Positions 9,601-18,691 of a DNA stretch of 64,000 nucleotides are shown here, piece after piece. Numbering within the stretch: position 1 is the first letter of the stretch; every line of letters begins with the position of its first letter. The notes under the pieces are model-generated. The model had not been told where the DNA came from. It worked only from the letters and a program-made list of their open reading frames with translations, and ran no database searches. Made by a program: the position numbers and the translations under genes. This DNA is from Castellaniella sp040276065 (GTDB taxonomy: Bacteria > Pseudomonadota > Gammaproteobacteria > Burkholderiales > Burkholderiaceae_B): NCBI RefSeq assembly GCF_040276065.1, contig NZ_JBELOI010000006.1, positions 170,630 through 234,629 on the forward strand, read 5' to 3'.

Positions 9601-12355
9601 AGGCGCGCATCAGGCGCGCGATGTCGTCGAAATGCAGGCCCGTGGTCGGCTCGTCGAACAGGAACAGGCTGCCCCGGGTGGCCAGGCGCTGCCGGGAGGT
9701 GTGGGTCTTTGCGGCCTGGGCCAGGTGGCCGGCGAGCTTCAGGCGCTGGGCCTCGCCGCCCGACAGCGTGGGCACGGGCTGGCCCAGGCGCAGGTACTCG
9801 AGGCCCACGTCGGCCAGCGGCGCCAGCGCCCATTGCACGTCGCGCAGGCCCTTGAAGAAATCCAGCGCCTCGCTGACCGTCATGTCCAGGACCTCGTCGA
9901 TCGAGGCGTCGCGGCCCATGTGCTCGATGCGGACCTCGAGGATCTGCGGCCGGAAGCGCCGACCGTCGCAGTCCGGGCAGCGCAGGTACACGTCCGACAG
10001 GAATTGCATCTCGACATGCTCGAAGCCCGTGCCGCCGCAGCCCGGACAACGGCCGTCGCCGGTGTTGAAGCTGAAGGTACCCGCCGTGTAGCCGCGCTCG
10101 CGCGCCATGGGCGCGGCGGCGAACAGCTTGCGGATCGCGTCGAAGGCGCCGACATAGCTCGCCGGGTTCGAGCGCGCGGTCTTGCCGATCGGCGCCTGAT
10201 CCACCAGCACGATATCGGCAAGCCGTTCGGCGCCCAGCAGGGCGTCGTGCGCGCCCGGCGCCTCGGTCGGCCGGCCCAACTGCTTGAGCATCGCCGGGTA
10301 CAGCACATCCTGGACCAGCGTCGATTTGCCCGAGCCCGATACGCCCGTCAGGCACACCAGGCGGCCGAGGGGGATGGAGACCGAGAGGTTTTGCAGGTTG
10401 TTCGCCCGGACGCCTTGCAGGATCAGGCGTGGCGTGGCGTCGGCCACCGGCATGGGGCGCGGCGCCTCGATCCGCGCCTCGCCGCTCAGGTAGCGGCCCG
10501 TCAGCGTGTCCGAACGCGCCAGGGCCTCGGGCGTGCCGTCGAACATGATGCGCCCGCCGCGCTCGCCTGGCCCGGGGCCGATGTCCAGGACGCGGTCGGC
10601 GGCGACCATGACCTGCGGATCGTGCTCGACCACCACCAGCGTGTTGCCGTGCGTGCGCAGGCGGTGCATCACCTGCACGATGCGGTGGATGTCGCGCGGA
10701 TGCAGGCCGATCGAGGGCTCGTCCAGCACGAACAAGGTGTTCACCAGCGAGGTGCCCAGCGCCGTCGTCAGGTTGATGCGCTGGACCTCGCCGCCCGACA
10801 AGGTGCGGCTCTGCCGGTCCAGCGACAGATAGCCCAGCCCCACATCGCAGAGGAAGCGCAGGCGCGTGCGAACCTCGTCGAGCAGTTGGCCCAGGGCCTC
10901 GTCGACCGCCTGGCCGAATTCGATGCGTTCGAAGCATTCACGCACGCGCTCGATGGGCAGGCGCATCAGGTCGTGCAGGCCCAGGCCGGGCAGGGCGTCG
11001 AGCTGCGCCGGCGTCCAGCGGGCGTGCACCGGCATGAAGCGCGGGTAGCCGGGTTGCGGCGAGGTATCGCGCCCCAGCCGCCAGAGCGTCGCGTCGGGCT
11101 TGAGGCGCGAGCCGCCGCAATGGGGGCAGGGGGTGTAGCTGCGATACTTGGACAGCAGCACGCGCACGTGCATCTTGTAGGCGCGCGACTCGAGCCAGTC
11201 GAAAAAGCGCTGGGCGCCGTACCACTGGTGCTTCCAGGCCGAGCGGCCTCCCTTCCAGTCGGGCGCGCCGCCGATCACCCAGTCGCGCTCGGCGGGCTCG
11301 AGCGCGCGCCAGGGCACGTCCAGGCGCACGCCGGCGCGCGGCGCGTACCGCTCCATTTCCTCTTGGCATTCCTTGTAGCTGGCGGTCTGCCAGGGCTTGA
11401 TCGCGCCGTCGCGCAGGCTGCGTGACGGGTCCGGCACCACCAGGCCGTAGTCGATGCCCATCACCCGCCCGAAGCCCCGGCAGTGTTCGCAGGCGCCCAG
11501 GGGCGAGTTGAAGGAAAAGGTGCTGGGCAGCGGCGTGCTGTACTCGATGTCGCAGTGGGCGCAATGCAGGCCCGCACTGAAGCGCCAGTCCTCCTCGGCC
11601 TCGTCGAACTGGGCGTGCACCGTCACCCGCCCGTTGCCCTGCGCCAGCGCGGTCTCGAGGGCTTCGTCCACGCGCGAGGATTCGGCGTTGCCCAGGCGGA
11701 AACGGTCCTGGATCACATGCAGGATGCGCTTGGCCGGGATCGTCTTTGCGGCCTTGCCAGTGGCCTTGCGGCCGGGCGGCGGCGGAGGCGGAGGCGCGGG
11801 GTCCTCGGCGCGGTGAATGCGGGTGTAGCCCTGCTGCTCGAGAAAGCCGCGCACCTCGTCGTCGCTGAAATTCGCCGGCACCGCGACCGGGAACGTCACG
11901 ATCAGGCGCGGGTCGCGGGCCGCGCAGCGCGCGGCGAGCCGACGGGCGATGCTCGCGGGCGTGTCGCGCTCGACCGGTCGTGCGCAGCCCGCGCAGTGCA
12001 GATGGCCCACGCGCGCGTAGAGCAGTTTCAGGTGGTCGTTGAGCTCGGTCATGGTGCCCACGGTGCTGCGCGAATTGCGCACCGGGTTCACCTGGTCGAT
12101 GGCGATCGCGGGCAAAATCCCCTCGATGCGGTCGACCTGTGGTTTATCCATGCGGTCGAGGAACTGCCGCGCGTAGGGCGAAAAGGTCTCTACATAGCGG
12201 CGCTGGCCCTCGGCATAGAGGGTGTCGAAGGCGAGCGAACTCTTGCCCGATCCGGATACGCCGGTGATGACCAGCAGTTCCCCCGTGTTGATGGTGACAT
12301 TGAGATTCTTGAGGTTGTTCTGGCGTGCGCCGACGATGCGGATGGGAGCGTTCAT
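6656..12355 (-). CDS. Double-length UvrA (excinuclease ABC subunit A, tandem duplication)
   Basis: The protein is 1899 residues, twice the ~945 of normal UvrA. It consists of two complete UvrA units in one chain. Walker A lysines (GVSGSGKS) fall at about residues 38, 677, 1046 and 1576. Each unit has its own LSGGE signature motifs, Walker B segments (LDEPSIGLHPRD, FDEPTTGLH, LDEPTIGLHPRD, LDEPTVGLS) and intact CxxC-CxxC zinc modules (CPGCGGTG/CPDCDG and CPECEGQG/CDACHG). Unit 1 carries a proline run (DPAPPPPPPPG) in its insertion region. UvrA normally works as a dimer that loads UvrB at DNA lesions, so this chain could be a covalent dimer. A standard uvrA is expected elsewhere. The ATG at 12355 is chosen because MNAPIRI matches the family start. 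Confidence 0.92.
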   Translation of the reverse strand: MNAPIRIVGARQNNLKNLNVTINTGELLVITGVSGSGKSSLAFDTLYAEGQRRYVETFSPYARQFLDRMDKPQVDRIEGILPAIAIDQVNPVRNSRSTVGTMTELNDHLKLLYARVGHLHCAGCARPVERDTPASIARRLAARCAARDPRLIVTFPVAVPANFSDDEVRGFLEQQGYTRIHRAEDPAPPPPPPPGRKATGKAAKTIPAKRILHVIQDRFRLGNAESSRVDEALETALAQGNGRVTVHAQFDEAEEDWRFSAGLHCAHCDIEYSTPLPSTFSFNSPLGACEHCRGFGRVMGIDYGLVVPDPSRSLRDGAIKPWQTASYKECQEEMERYAPRAGVRLDVPWRALEPAERDWVIGGAPDWKGGRSAWKHQWYGAQRFFDWLESRAYKMHVRVLLSKYRSYTPCPHCGGSRLKPDATLWRLGRDTSPQPGYPRFMPVHARWTPAQLDALPGLGLHDLMRLPIERVRECFERIEFGQAVDEALGQLLDEVRTRLRFLCDVGLGYLSLDRQSRTLSGGEVQRINLTTALGTSLVNTLFVLDEPSIGLHPRDIHRIVQVMHRLRTHGNTLVVVEHDPQVMVAADRVLDIGPGPGERGGRIMFDGTPEALARSDTLTGRYLSGEARIEAPRPMPVADATPRLILQGVRANNLQNLSVSIPLGRLVCLTGVSGSGKSTLVQDVLYPAMLKQLGRPTEAPGAHDALLGAERLADIVLVDQAPIGKTARSNPASYVGAFDAIRKLFAAAPMARERGYTAGTFSFNTGDGRCPGCGGTGFEHVEMQFLSDVYLRCPDCDGRRFRPQILEVRIEHMGRDASIDEVLDMTVSEALDFFKGLRDVQWALAPLADVGLEYLRLGQPVPTLSGGEAQRLKLAGHLAQAAKTHTSRQRLATRGSLFLFDEPTTGLHFDDIARLMRAFRKLLAAGHSLLIIEHNLDVIRAADWLIDLGPEGGDQGGRLVAEGTPEALMARGDTHTGRALADYVRDLESRRGLLSEPPTAYAAAVRAEPARDIHIVNAREHNLKGIDVHIPRDAFTVITGVSGSGKSTLAFDILFNEGQRRYLESLNAYARAIVQPAGKPDVDAIYGIPPTVAIEQRTSRGGRKSTVATMTEIHHFLRLLYVKLGTQMCPDCHVAVEPQTPEQIVAQILRDHADQHIGLLAPLVVARKGYYTDLAKWAASHGHTHLRVDGEFIPVAPWPRLDRYREHTIELPVRDLVVDVRDEGALREAVREALALGRGRFSLLTGLTAGNGDLGARRASGLAAQPKTLTFSIKRACPSCGTSFPEPDPRLFSYNSRHGWCTHCFGTGLQLKGFTEDQSGEETAWNEWAGDELAPCPHCKGQRLNRVALAFRWRDRSIAELASMAVSDAQRFFLGISGRGREAEIARDVLAEIRSRLNFMESVGLGYLALDRASPTLSGGEAQRIRLAAQLGSNLQGVCYVLDEPTIGLHPRDNRILLDALARLEDNGNTLVVVEHDEDTIRRAGHVIDIGPGAGVRGGMVVAQGSVEDIMGNPASLTGRYLREPLRHPMAGRRAIEAHTPMIEIIDASLHNLRQVHARIPVGRLSVVTGVSGSGKSTLARDVLLDNLARAVSARKAPAWRGCASIAGWQAIDRVLEVDQTPIGKTPRSCPATYVGFWDDVRKLFAATREARMRGWTSSRFSFNTGEGRCPECEGQGMRTIEMSFLPDVKVPCDACHGARFNQETLGVRWRERSAGDLLRMEVDEAVGHFAAHRKISRALRLMQDVGLGYLTLGQPSPTLSGGEAQRIKLVTELTKAHLDEGLTRTGRASRAPHTLYVLDEPTVGLSTADVEKLIHVLHRLVDAGNTVVVIEHNLDIIAEADWILDLGPEGGEDGGRLVADGSPEHLATAATHTGRVLAEFLARQAGMARRPALPEGAG

Positions 12356-12573
12356 CGCGCCATCATAATCCGTTCCGGGCACCCCGGGCGCGCAGTCCGT
12401 GGCGCGCGCGAGGCCATGTCGACGACCCCGTGCCCGGCGGCCGGGCCGCTCCTTTGATCGAGGTCAGCATCCGTCCACGCGGTGGCGCGCGCGCGGCCCG
12501 CCACAGCCTTATCCTAGAGACATGACGCCGTCCGACCGGACCGCGCCCGTCTTTTCCTTGCCTGGAGCCCGCC

Positions 12574-13146
12574 ATGATCCGCACCCTCGCCGTGACCCTG
12601 CTGAGCCTTGCCGGCTTCGCCGGCCTCTCGCCCGCCCTGGCCGCCGACTACGAGGTCGAGCCGCACCACACCTTCGTCACCTTCGAGGTGCTGCACAACG
12701 GCACCTCCACCACCCGTGGCCGGTTCGACGCCATCGAGGGCCGGGTATCCTTCGATCCGGCCGCCCGCAGCGGCCAGGCCGACATCCGCATCGACACCGC
12801 CTCGGTCGATAGCGGCTCCGATCCCTTCGACGAGCACCTGCGCGGCGCCGATTTCTTGCACATTGCCCAGTTTCCCGAGGCGCGCTTCCAGTCCACCGCC
12901 TTCGTCTTCGACGGCGAGCGCCTCGCCGCCGTCCGGGGGCGGCTGACCCTGCTGGGCGCCGCCCATGAGGTCGAGCTGCGCGCCGAGCGCTTCAATTGCT
13001 ACCAGAACGCGCGCATCGGCCGCGAGGTCTGCGGCGGGGACTTCCAGGCCGAAATCCAGCGCAGCCAATGGGGCATGGGCTTCGGCCTGCCCGGCATTCC
13101 GGACGCCGTGCGCCTGGTCGTCCAGATCGAGGCGATCCGGCAGTAA
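12574..13146 (+). CDS. YceI family periplasmic protein
   Basis: A 190-residue exported protein. A signal peptide (MIRTLAVTLLSLAGFAG..., cleavage after PALA) is followed by a YceI lipocalin-like beta-barrel beginning YEVEPHHTFVTFEV. YceI proteins bind polyisoprenoids or amide-type lipids in the periplasm, and E. coli YceI is induced by base and osmotic stress. Two cysteines (NCYQ and EVCGG) near the C-terminus could form a disulfide. It is transcribed divergently from the giant uvrA-like gene. About 110 bases separate it from the small basic protein gene downstream. Confidence 0.88.
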   Translation: MIRTLAVTLLSLAGFAGLSPALAADYEVEPHHTFVTFEVLHNGTSTTRGRFDAIEGRVSFDPAARSGQADIRIDTASVDSGSDPFDEHLRGADFLHIAQFPEARFQSTAFVFDGERLAAVRGRLTLLGAAHEVELRAERFNCYQNARIGREVCGGDFQAEIQRSQWGMGFGLPGIPDAVRLVVQIEAIRQ

Positions 13147-13253
13147 CGCCGCCGCCGGGCCTTGCGTCGAGGGCCCGGCGCGTCACGGGTAGCTTTTTTG
13201 TTAAAATGGTGTGTTTTGCTTTCCACGCCCGAATACAAATCCAGGAGATCCTC

Positions 13254-13382
13254 ATGGCAGAAATCAAACGCACGCGCCGCAACACCCTCGAGCGCCGTTG
13301 CCTTGGCAAGGCCTTCAAGCGCCTTTTCGCGCGCTCGCCCAAGGGCGTCTTCAAGATGCTGGAAAAGGTCAAACGCGCCTGA
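13254..13382 (+). CDS. Very basic 42-residue protein of unknown function
   Basis: The reading frame encodes 42 residues with 7 Lys and 8 Arg against 3 Glu. It starts with MAEIKRTRRN and contains two probable amphipathic helices (CLGKAFKRLF and GVFKMLEKVKRA). An AGGAG ribosome binding site sits 7 bases before the ATG. A TTAAAAT box lies about 50 bases upstream, and a strong terminator follows 30 bases after the stop, so it looks like a self-contained transcription unit. I do not recognise the family. Nucleic-acid or ribosome binding would fit the charge, but that is only inference. Confidence 0.65.
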   Translation: MAEIKRTRRNTLERRCLGKAFKRLFARSPKGVFKMLEKVKRA

Positions 13383-13414
13383 GCGTTTCGTTTTCATACA
13401 AATCAGCATCAGGG

Positions 13415-13444
13415 AAAACCACGGGTCGCAAGCCCGTGGTTTTT
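13415..13444 (+). terminator. Intrinsic terminator after the 42-residue gene
   Basis: A perfect 11-bp stem (AAAACCACGGG pairing with CCCGTGGTTTT) around a 7-base loop is followed by a T-run. It closes the small-gene unit and insulates it from the glycosyltransferase gene starting at 13490. Confidence 0.85.
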
Positions 13445-13489
13445 CTTTATGGCTATCATGGGTCCAGTTTCAGAGAGGATTTGTCCGGT

Positions 13490-14440
13490 ATGGTTGGCTG
13501 GCGCCATCTGTTTTCCGTTGTCACACCCACATTCAATCGCGCGCACACGCTGGATCGCGTGTATCAGTCCTTGCGCGAGCAGTCCTTCCAGGATTTCGAG
13601 TGGGTGGTGGTGGACGACGGTTCGACGGACGATACGCGTGCGCTCGTCCAGGGCTGGCAACAGGAGGCCAGCTTCCCCATCCACTATGTGTGGCAGCCCA
13701 ACCAGCACAAAAAGACCGCCTTCAACAATGGGGTGCGCCATGCGCGCGGGGAATGGCTGGTGGCATTGGACAGTGACGACGCCCTGGACCCGAACGCGCT
13801 CTACGGCATGGCCCGGTCATGGGAGGACGTCCCCCCGGCGCAGCGCGGCCGCTACGTGGCGATCACCGGCCTGTGCGCCCGGCCGGATGGTCGCATCGTG
13901 GGCGACATGTACCCCGAGGACATCCTGGATGCGACCTCGCTCGACATGACGTTCCGCTACCACGTGCGCGGCGAGAAATTCGGCTGCCTGCGCACCGACG
14001 TGCTGCGCCAGTTCCCGTTTCCCGAGGATATTCCGGGCTTCGTGCCCGAAAGCCTCGTTTGGCGCGCCATCGCCCGCGCGGGGTACCTCACGCGCTTCGT
14101 CAACCAGGTGTTCCGCGTCTATCACGACAGCGACGACAGCCTGTCGCGCCAGGGCCGTGGCGCCGAGAGCGCGCGCCACGCGCTCGGCCTGTGGCTGCTG
14201 GCCCACGATACGGTCGAGTTCTGTCTGGCCTGGTTCCGCTACCAGCCGGGCTCTTTTTTCCTCGCCGCGGCGCGCTACACGCGCTTTGCCCTGCACATGC
14301 GCGACCGCGGCCAGGCCCGGCCCCAGGGCCGGCGCCTGACGCACCCAGCCTCCAGGTTGCTGGTCTGCCTGATGTGGCCGGTGGGCGCCGGCCTCTATCT
14401 GCGCGACCGCCTCAGCGCGGCGCGCGCGGCCGCCTGTTGA
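13490..14440 (+). CDS. Glycosyltransferase family 2 protein
   Basis: A 316-residue GT-A fold transferase. The N-terminal FSVVTPTFNRAHTLDRVYQSL and VVVDDGSTDDTRAL bind the nucleotide-sugar, and LDSDDALDPNAL supplies the DXD-type metal site near residue 90. No transmembrane block is evident apart from a mildly hydrophobic C-terminus (LLVCLMWPVGAGLYL), so it probably acts at the inner face of the membrane on a surface glycan. The ATG at 13490 is chosen over the longer open frame because that frame would read through the terminator. Its 3' end overlaps the convergent acidic-protein gene by 29 bases. Confidence 0.85.
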   Translation: MVGWRHLFSVVTPTFNRAHTLDRVYQSLREQSFQDFEWVVVDDGSTDDTRALVQGWQQEASFPIHYVWQPNQHKKTAFNNGVRHARGEWLVALDSDDALDPNALYGMARSWEDVPPAQRGRYVAITGLCARPDGRIVGDMYPEDILDATSLDMTFRYHVRGEKFGCLRTDVLRQFPFPEDIPGFVPESLVWRAIARAGYLTRFVNQVFRVYHDSDDSLSRQGRGAESARHALGLWLLAHDTVEFCLAWFRYQPGSFFLAAARYTRFALHMRDRGQARPQGRRLTHPASRLLVCLMWPVGAGLYLRDRLSAARAAAC

Positions 14441-14936
14441 GCGCCGGGCCGCCCGCGCCGTCGTCCTCGTCGTCCTCCTCGTCCTCCTCGTCCTCGTCCT
14501 CATCGTCGCCGTCCTCATCGTCGCCGTCCTCTTCGGGCGGCGCCTCGCGCAGGTCGAAGGGCAGGAGGTCGGGCAGCGAGTCCGTCCAGGCGACTTCCTC
14601 GCCCTCGCCGTCCACCTTGATGAAGCGCACGCCCTCCAGGGCGCACAATTGGACCGCCCACAGGAACTCGCATTCCAGGGGTTGGTCGTCCTCGAGCCTC
14701 AGGCCGCCCAGGCCGCCCACGAACCGCGCGCCCGGGCCGCCGGCCTGGACCACGCGCCGCTCGGCGGCGTCCTCGCCGGGCGCGAGCGGCACCGCGAACA
14801 GCGCCCATTCGAATCCCTCGTCGGCCTCGGCAATGATTTCGGCAATGACCGGCTTGCCCATATAGGCGCTGAGGGCGTCGGCGGTGCGGCCCAGCAGCGT
14901 GGCTTCGGCGTCGGTGAATGTCAAGGGTGGCGTCAT
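14412..14936 (-). CDS. Hypothetical protein with long Asp/Glu tail
   Basis: The 174-residue product begins with an ordinary globular segment (FTDAEATLLGRTADAL, then WALFAVPLAP and LECEFLWAVQL). It ends in about 30 almost uninterrupted Asp and Glu residues followed by a short basic end. The tail is encoded by an imperfect trinucleotide run at about 14458-14530. I do not recognise a named family. Acidic tails often bind basic proteins or nucleic-acid-binding surfaces. A TTG at 14954 is a weaker alternative start. The gene converges on, and overlaps, the glycosyltransferase gene. Confidence 0.7.
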   Translation of the reverse strand: MTPPLTFTDAEATLLGRTADALSAYMGKPVIAEIIAEADEGFEWALFAVPLAPGEDAAERRVVQAGGPGARFVGGLGGLRLEDDQPLECEFLWAVQLCALEGVRFIKVDGEGEEVAWTDSLPDLLPFDLREAPPEEDGDDEDGDDEDEDEEDEEDDEDDGAGGPALNRRPRAPR

Positions 14937-15118
14937 CGGAGGGGTCTCGTGCAAGGGCCCGGGCGTGCCCGGGCCGGGAGGGGAACCCTGGATTTTAAGG
15001 CCTCGGGCGGCGTAGCGTGCCCTTTGGCCCGTCGGCGGGCCGCTCGGCCTACAATCGGGCTTTCCCGCGACCGAACGGTTCGGTCCGCTTTTTGCAAGGT
15101 AACCCTCACGATTTCCCT

Positions 15119-16792
<1,674 letters not shown>

Positions 16793-16847
16793 TCGCGGCG
16801 GCCCGTCGCGGACGACCGCCCGCGACGGGCGCTGAACAGGATACGCC

Positions 16848-17399
16848 ATGAACACCCACGCCACGCTGGAAGCCCACCATTGCATGCTGCTGGTGATCGA
16901 CATGCAGAACAAGCTCCTGCCCGCCATCCACGACGCCGAGGCATTGCGCGGTCGGGCCGCCCGCATCGCCCAGGCGGCGCGCCTGCTCGAGGTGCCGGTC
17001 TGGGCCACCGAACACTGGCCCGACAAGATCGGCCCCACCCACGCCGACCTGGCGCCGCATATCGACCACATCGTCGCCAAAACCCATTTCGACGCCTGCC
17101 GCGAGCCCGGCTTCACCGACGAGTTGCCCCGCCACCGTGACCGCGTGTTGCTCATGGGCACCGAAGCACACATCTGCGTGTTACAAACTGGCCTGGGCCT
17201 GGCCGCGGCCGGTTTGCGCCCCGCCTTGCTGGCCGATGGCATCGGCTCGCGCCGCGAGTCCGATCGCCTGGCCGCCTGCGAGCGCTGGCGGCACCACGGC
17301 CTGGAAATCCTCACCTCTGAAATGGCCTTGTTCGAATGGCTGCGGACGCCGGCCCACCCACGTTTTCGCGACGTCCTGGCCCTCGTCAAGTCATCCTGA
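16848..17399 (+). CDS. Isochorismatase-family cysteine hydrolase
   Basis: A 183-residue protein with the catalytic triad of the family: Asp in LLVIDMQNKLL, Lys in AKTHFDAC, and Cys in GTEAHICVLQT followed by the expected small and aliphatic residues. Closest by appearance are the YcaC-like hydrolases of unknown substrate rather than true isochorismatases, since no siderophore genes are near. The ATG lies 55 bases after ettA and could be reached by ettA read-through. Confidence 0.85.
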   Translation: MNTHATLEAHHCMLLVIDMQNKLLPAIHDAEALRGRAARIAQAARLLEVPVWATEHWPDKIGPTHADLAPHIDHIVAKTHFDACREPGFTDELPRHRDRVLLMGTEAHICVLQTGLGLAAAGLRPALLADGIGSRRESDRLAACERWRHHGLEILTSEMALFEWLRTPAHPRFRDVLALVKSS

Positions 17400-17509
17400 C
17401 GACGGATACAACTGTAGCGTCGGCTCACAGACCCTGGCGGGCATCTGGTTTATAAAAGAAGCATCGTTGTTGAATCGAGCTCGCCACGGGCCTTGAAGGA
17501 GAACGCGAC

Positions 17510-17737
17510 ATGAACATCAAGACACTCGGGAAGTATGGGGCGGCCGGCCTCATGGTCATCGCCATGGCCGGATGCTCTTCGTGGGACAACATGAGCCATC
17601 GCCAGAAATCCGCCGTGACCGGCGCCGGTATCGGCGGGGTGGCGGGTGCCGTCGTCACGGGCGGTGGCGTCCTGGGCACGGTCGGGGGGGCCGCCATCGG
17701 CGGCGTGATCGGCGACCAGGTCGGCAAGAACAAGTAA
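17510..17737 (+). CDS. OsmB-like glycine-zipper lipoprotein
   Basis: A 75-residue lipoprotein. A lipobox (VIAMAGC) ends the signal peptide, so Cys22 is lipidated. After SSWDNMSHRQKSAV comes a glycine-zipper helix pair (GAGIGGVAGAVVTGG, then GTVGGAAIGGVIGDQVG). Length, order and the ending GDQVGKNK closely resemble E. coli OsmB, an osmotically induced outer-membrane lipoprotein. An AAGGAG site precedes the ATG, and a TATAAA box lies near 17450. It is followed by a terminator, so it is a single-gene unit. Confidence 0.85.
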   Translation: MNIKTLGKYGAAGLMVIAMAGCSSWDNMSHRQKSAVTGAGIGGVAGAVVTGGGVLGTVGGAAIGGVIGDQVGKNK

Positions 17738-17806
17738 TCGCACGGAGCCACGCCGCCTGCCGGCGGGGCTCTGACCGCAACGCGCCCCCGCACGGGGGCG
17801 ATCGGA

Positions 17807-17831
17807 AACGCGCCGTTCATGGCGCGTTTTT
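17807..17831 (+). terminator. Intrinsic terminator after the OsmB-like gene
   Basis: An 8-bp stem (AACGCGCC/GGCGCGTT) with a 6-base loop is followed by a short T-run. A smaller hairpin (GCCCCCG...CGGGGGC) lies just before it. Confidence 0.75.
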
Positions 17832-17858
17832 CGTGGGCGCGGGCAATACGCTTGTCGT

Positions 17859-18063
17859 GGCGGTGCGACAGTTCCGTTCGAGACCATCGGCTGCGGCCTG
17901 GATCCGCGCGTCGATCACTACATCAAGCCGGTCGAGCGCCACTGGCTGCGCCATATCGTGTTCGCCGACCTGCGTCCCTATGCCCACGTCCTGTTGGCGT
18001 CGCTGGTGTCGAACCTGATGGCGCTGGCGAGCATCATCTTTTCCATGCAGGTCTATGACCGGG
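17859..18063 (+). pseudogene. Fragment of a type I secretion ABC transporter (permease/ATPase)
   Basis: In one frame the bases translate to a continuous segment with ERHWLRHIVFADLRPYAH and VLLASLVSNLMALASIIF, then SMQVYDRV. This is the stretch that precedes and forms the first membrane helix of LapB/HlyB-type secretion ATPases, where HWFW..., VLLASLxxNLxALA and MxVYDRV recur. Similarity ends abruptly at MQVYDRV, after which the frame reads the antisense-like shadow of the next gene. There is no start codon with a ribosome site, no remaining membrane domain and no ATPase domain. I read it as a relic left by a deletion. Confidence 0.7.
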
Positions 18064-18076
18064 TGTCCGCTTTCCG

Positions 18077-18391
18077 ATGTATCCGGACGTGCAGATGGAA
18101 CTGCCCGACTATGACGAGCCGTTCCAGCGCGACGGGGTCATGTCGCAGCCGCAGCGCTTCCGGCAGATCGTCCCGGGCCTGCCGGCGGCCGAGGTGGTGC
18201 GCCTGATCGGCCGGCCGCTGGAGAGCGGCCCGGCGGACGGCGCCTGGAACTACAACTTCACATTCCGGCTGCCGCGTTCGCAGAACTACATGGTGTGCCA
18301 GTACAAGGTGGTGTTCGACGCCGAACAGCGGGTCGAGGAGGCCGCCTGGCGCCGCCACCAGTGCCTGGACATCGTGAACGGGGCGCAATAG
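18077..18391 (+). CDS. BamE/SmpA-like lipoprotein domain, N-terminus missing
   Basis: A 104-residue product containing the BamE/OmlA-like core: QRFRQIVPGLPAAEVVRLIGRP, WNYNF, MVCQYKVVFD and a final AAWRRHQC. Members of this group are normally lipoproteins with a signal peptide and lipobox, but none is present here. The first ATG follows directly on the ABC transporter fragment, and only a few family-like residues (VRFP) precede it before a stop at 18056. The gene therefore looks truncated at its 5' end by the event that left the neighbouring fragment. It may be non-functional or produce a cytoplasmic remnant. Confidence 0.65.
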   Translation: MYPDVQMELPDYDEPFQRDGVMSQPQRFRQIVPGLPAAEVVRLIGRPLESGPADGAWNYNFTFRLPRSQNYMVCQYKVVFDAEQRVEEAAWRRHQCLDIVNGAQ

Positions 18392-18541
18392 GGGGGGCGG
18401 GCATTCCCGGCTGCACCGGCGCGGCGCCCGCCGGCGCGTACAGGCTCCAACGGCCGCGAGGGCAATCCCGTGGCCCCACGACCATTATGGTCTCCGTCGA
18501 ATAGTCAATATTAAGCAGGGGTTTTCCATAGCCCTGTTATG

Positions 18542-18571
18542 TTGACATAAATTGTGCACAAACCATAAGAT
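18542..18571 (+). promoter_or_regulatory. Sigma70-type promoter of the BMP importer operon
   Basis: A perfect -35 box TTGACA (18542-18547) and a -10 box TAAGAT (18566-18571) are separated by 18 bases. This is the best consensus promoter near the cluster and lies 120 bases upstream of the first gene. Confidence 0.75.
18552..18561. promoter_or_regulatory. Palindrome TTGTGCACAA, candidate repressor operator
   Basis: A perfect 10-bp palindrome sits in the spacer between the -35 and -10 boxes, where a bound protein would block RNA polymerase. Its form TTGT-NN-ACAA recurs at 30210-30219, at the other end of the cluster. FCD-type GntR regulators often bind short TTGT/ACAA-like half-sites, and the cluster encodes such a regulator at 27631. 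Confidence 0.5.
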
Positions 18572-18691
18572 CCTTGAACCGCGCCGCGCCCCGAGGGCGG
18601 CCGGTGACGAGGGCTCAACCCTCGGCGCAGGCCCGATATCCCCGCACAAAAAAGAATTCGCAGCGCTTTGCGAATCAACCCGGAGACAACG

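Larger units (their letters stand above)
18392..18691 (+). other. Regulatory intergenic region upstream of the purine/nucleoside cluster
   Basis: Three hundred bases without a convincing gene. It is AT-richer than its surroundings around 18500-18575, where the promoter and palindrome listed separately lie. A hairpin (CGAGGG-CTCAA-CCCTCG, 18608-18624) sits in the leader. The leader from the predicted transcription start to the ATG is about 110 bases. Confidence 0.6.

Noticed and set aside
5955..12382. Very long open frames antisense to, or in other frames of, the uvrA-like gene (for example 7157-8998 and 9011-11425 on the plus strand)
   Set aside because: They are by-products of the high G+C codon bias of the real gene; their translations are Arg/Ala/His-rich with no domain, and the minus-strand gene has complete UvrA motifs.
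14458..14530. Trinucleotide-rich stretch as a CRISPR-like or satellite array
   Set aside because: It is coding (acidic tail) and has no spacer-repeat structure.
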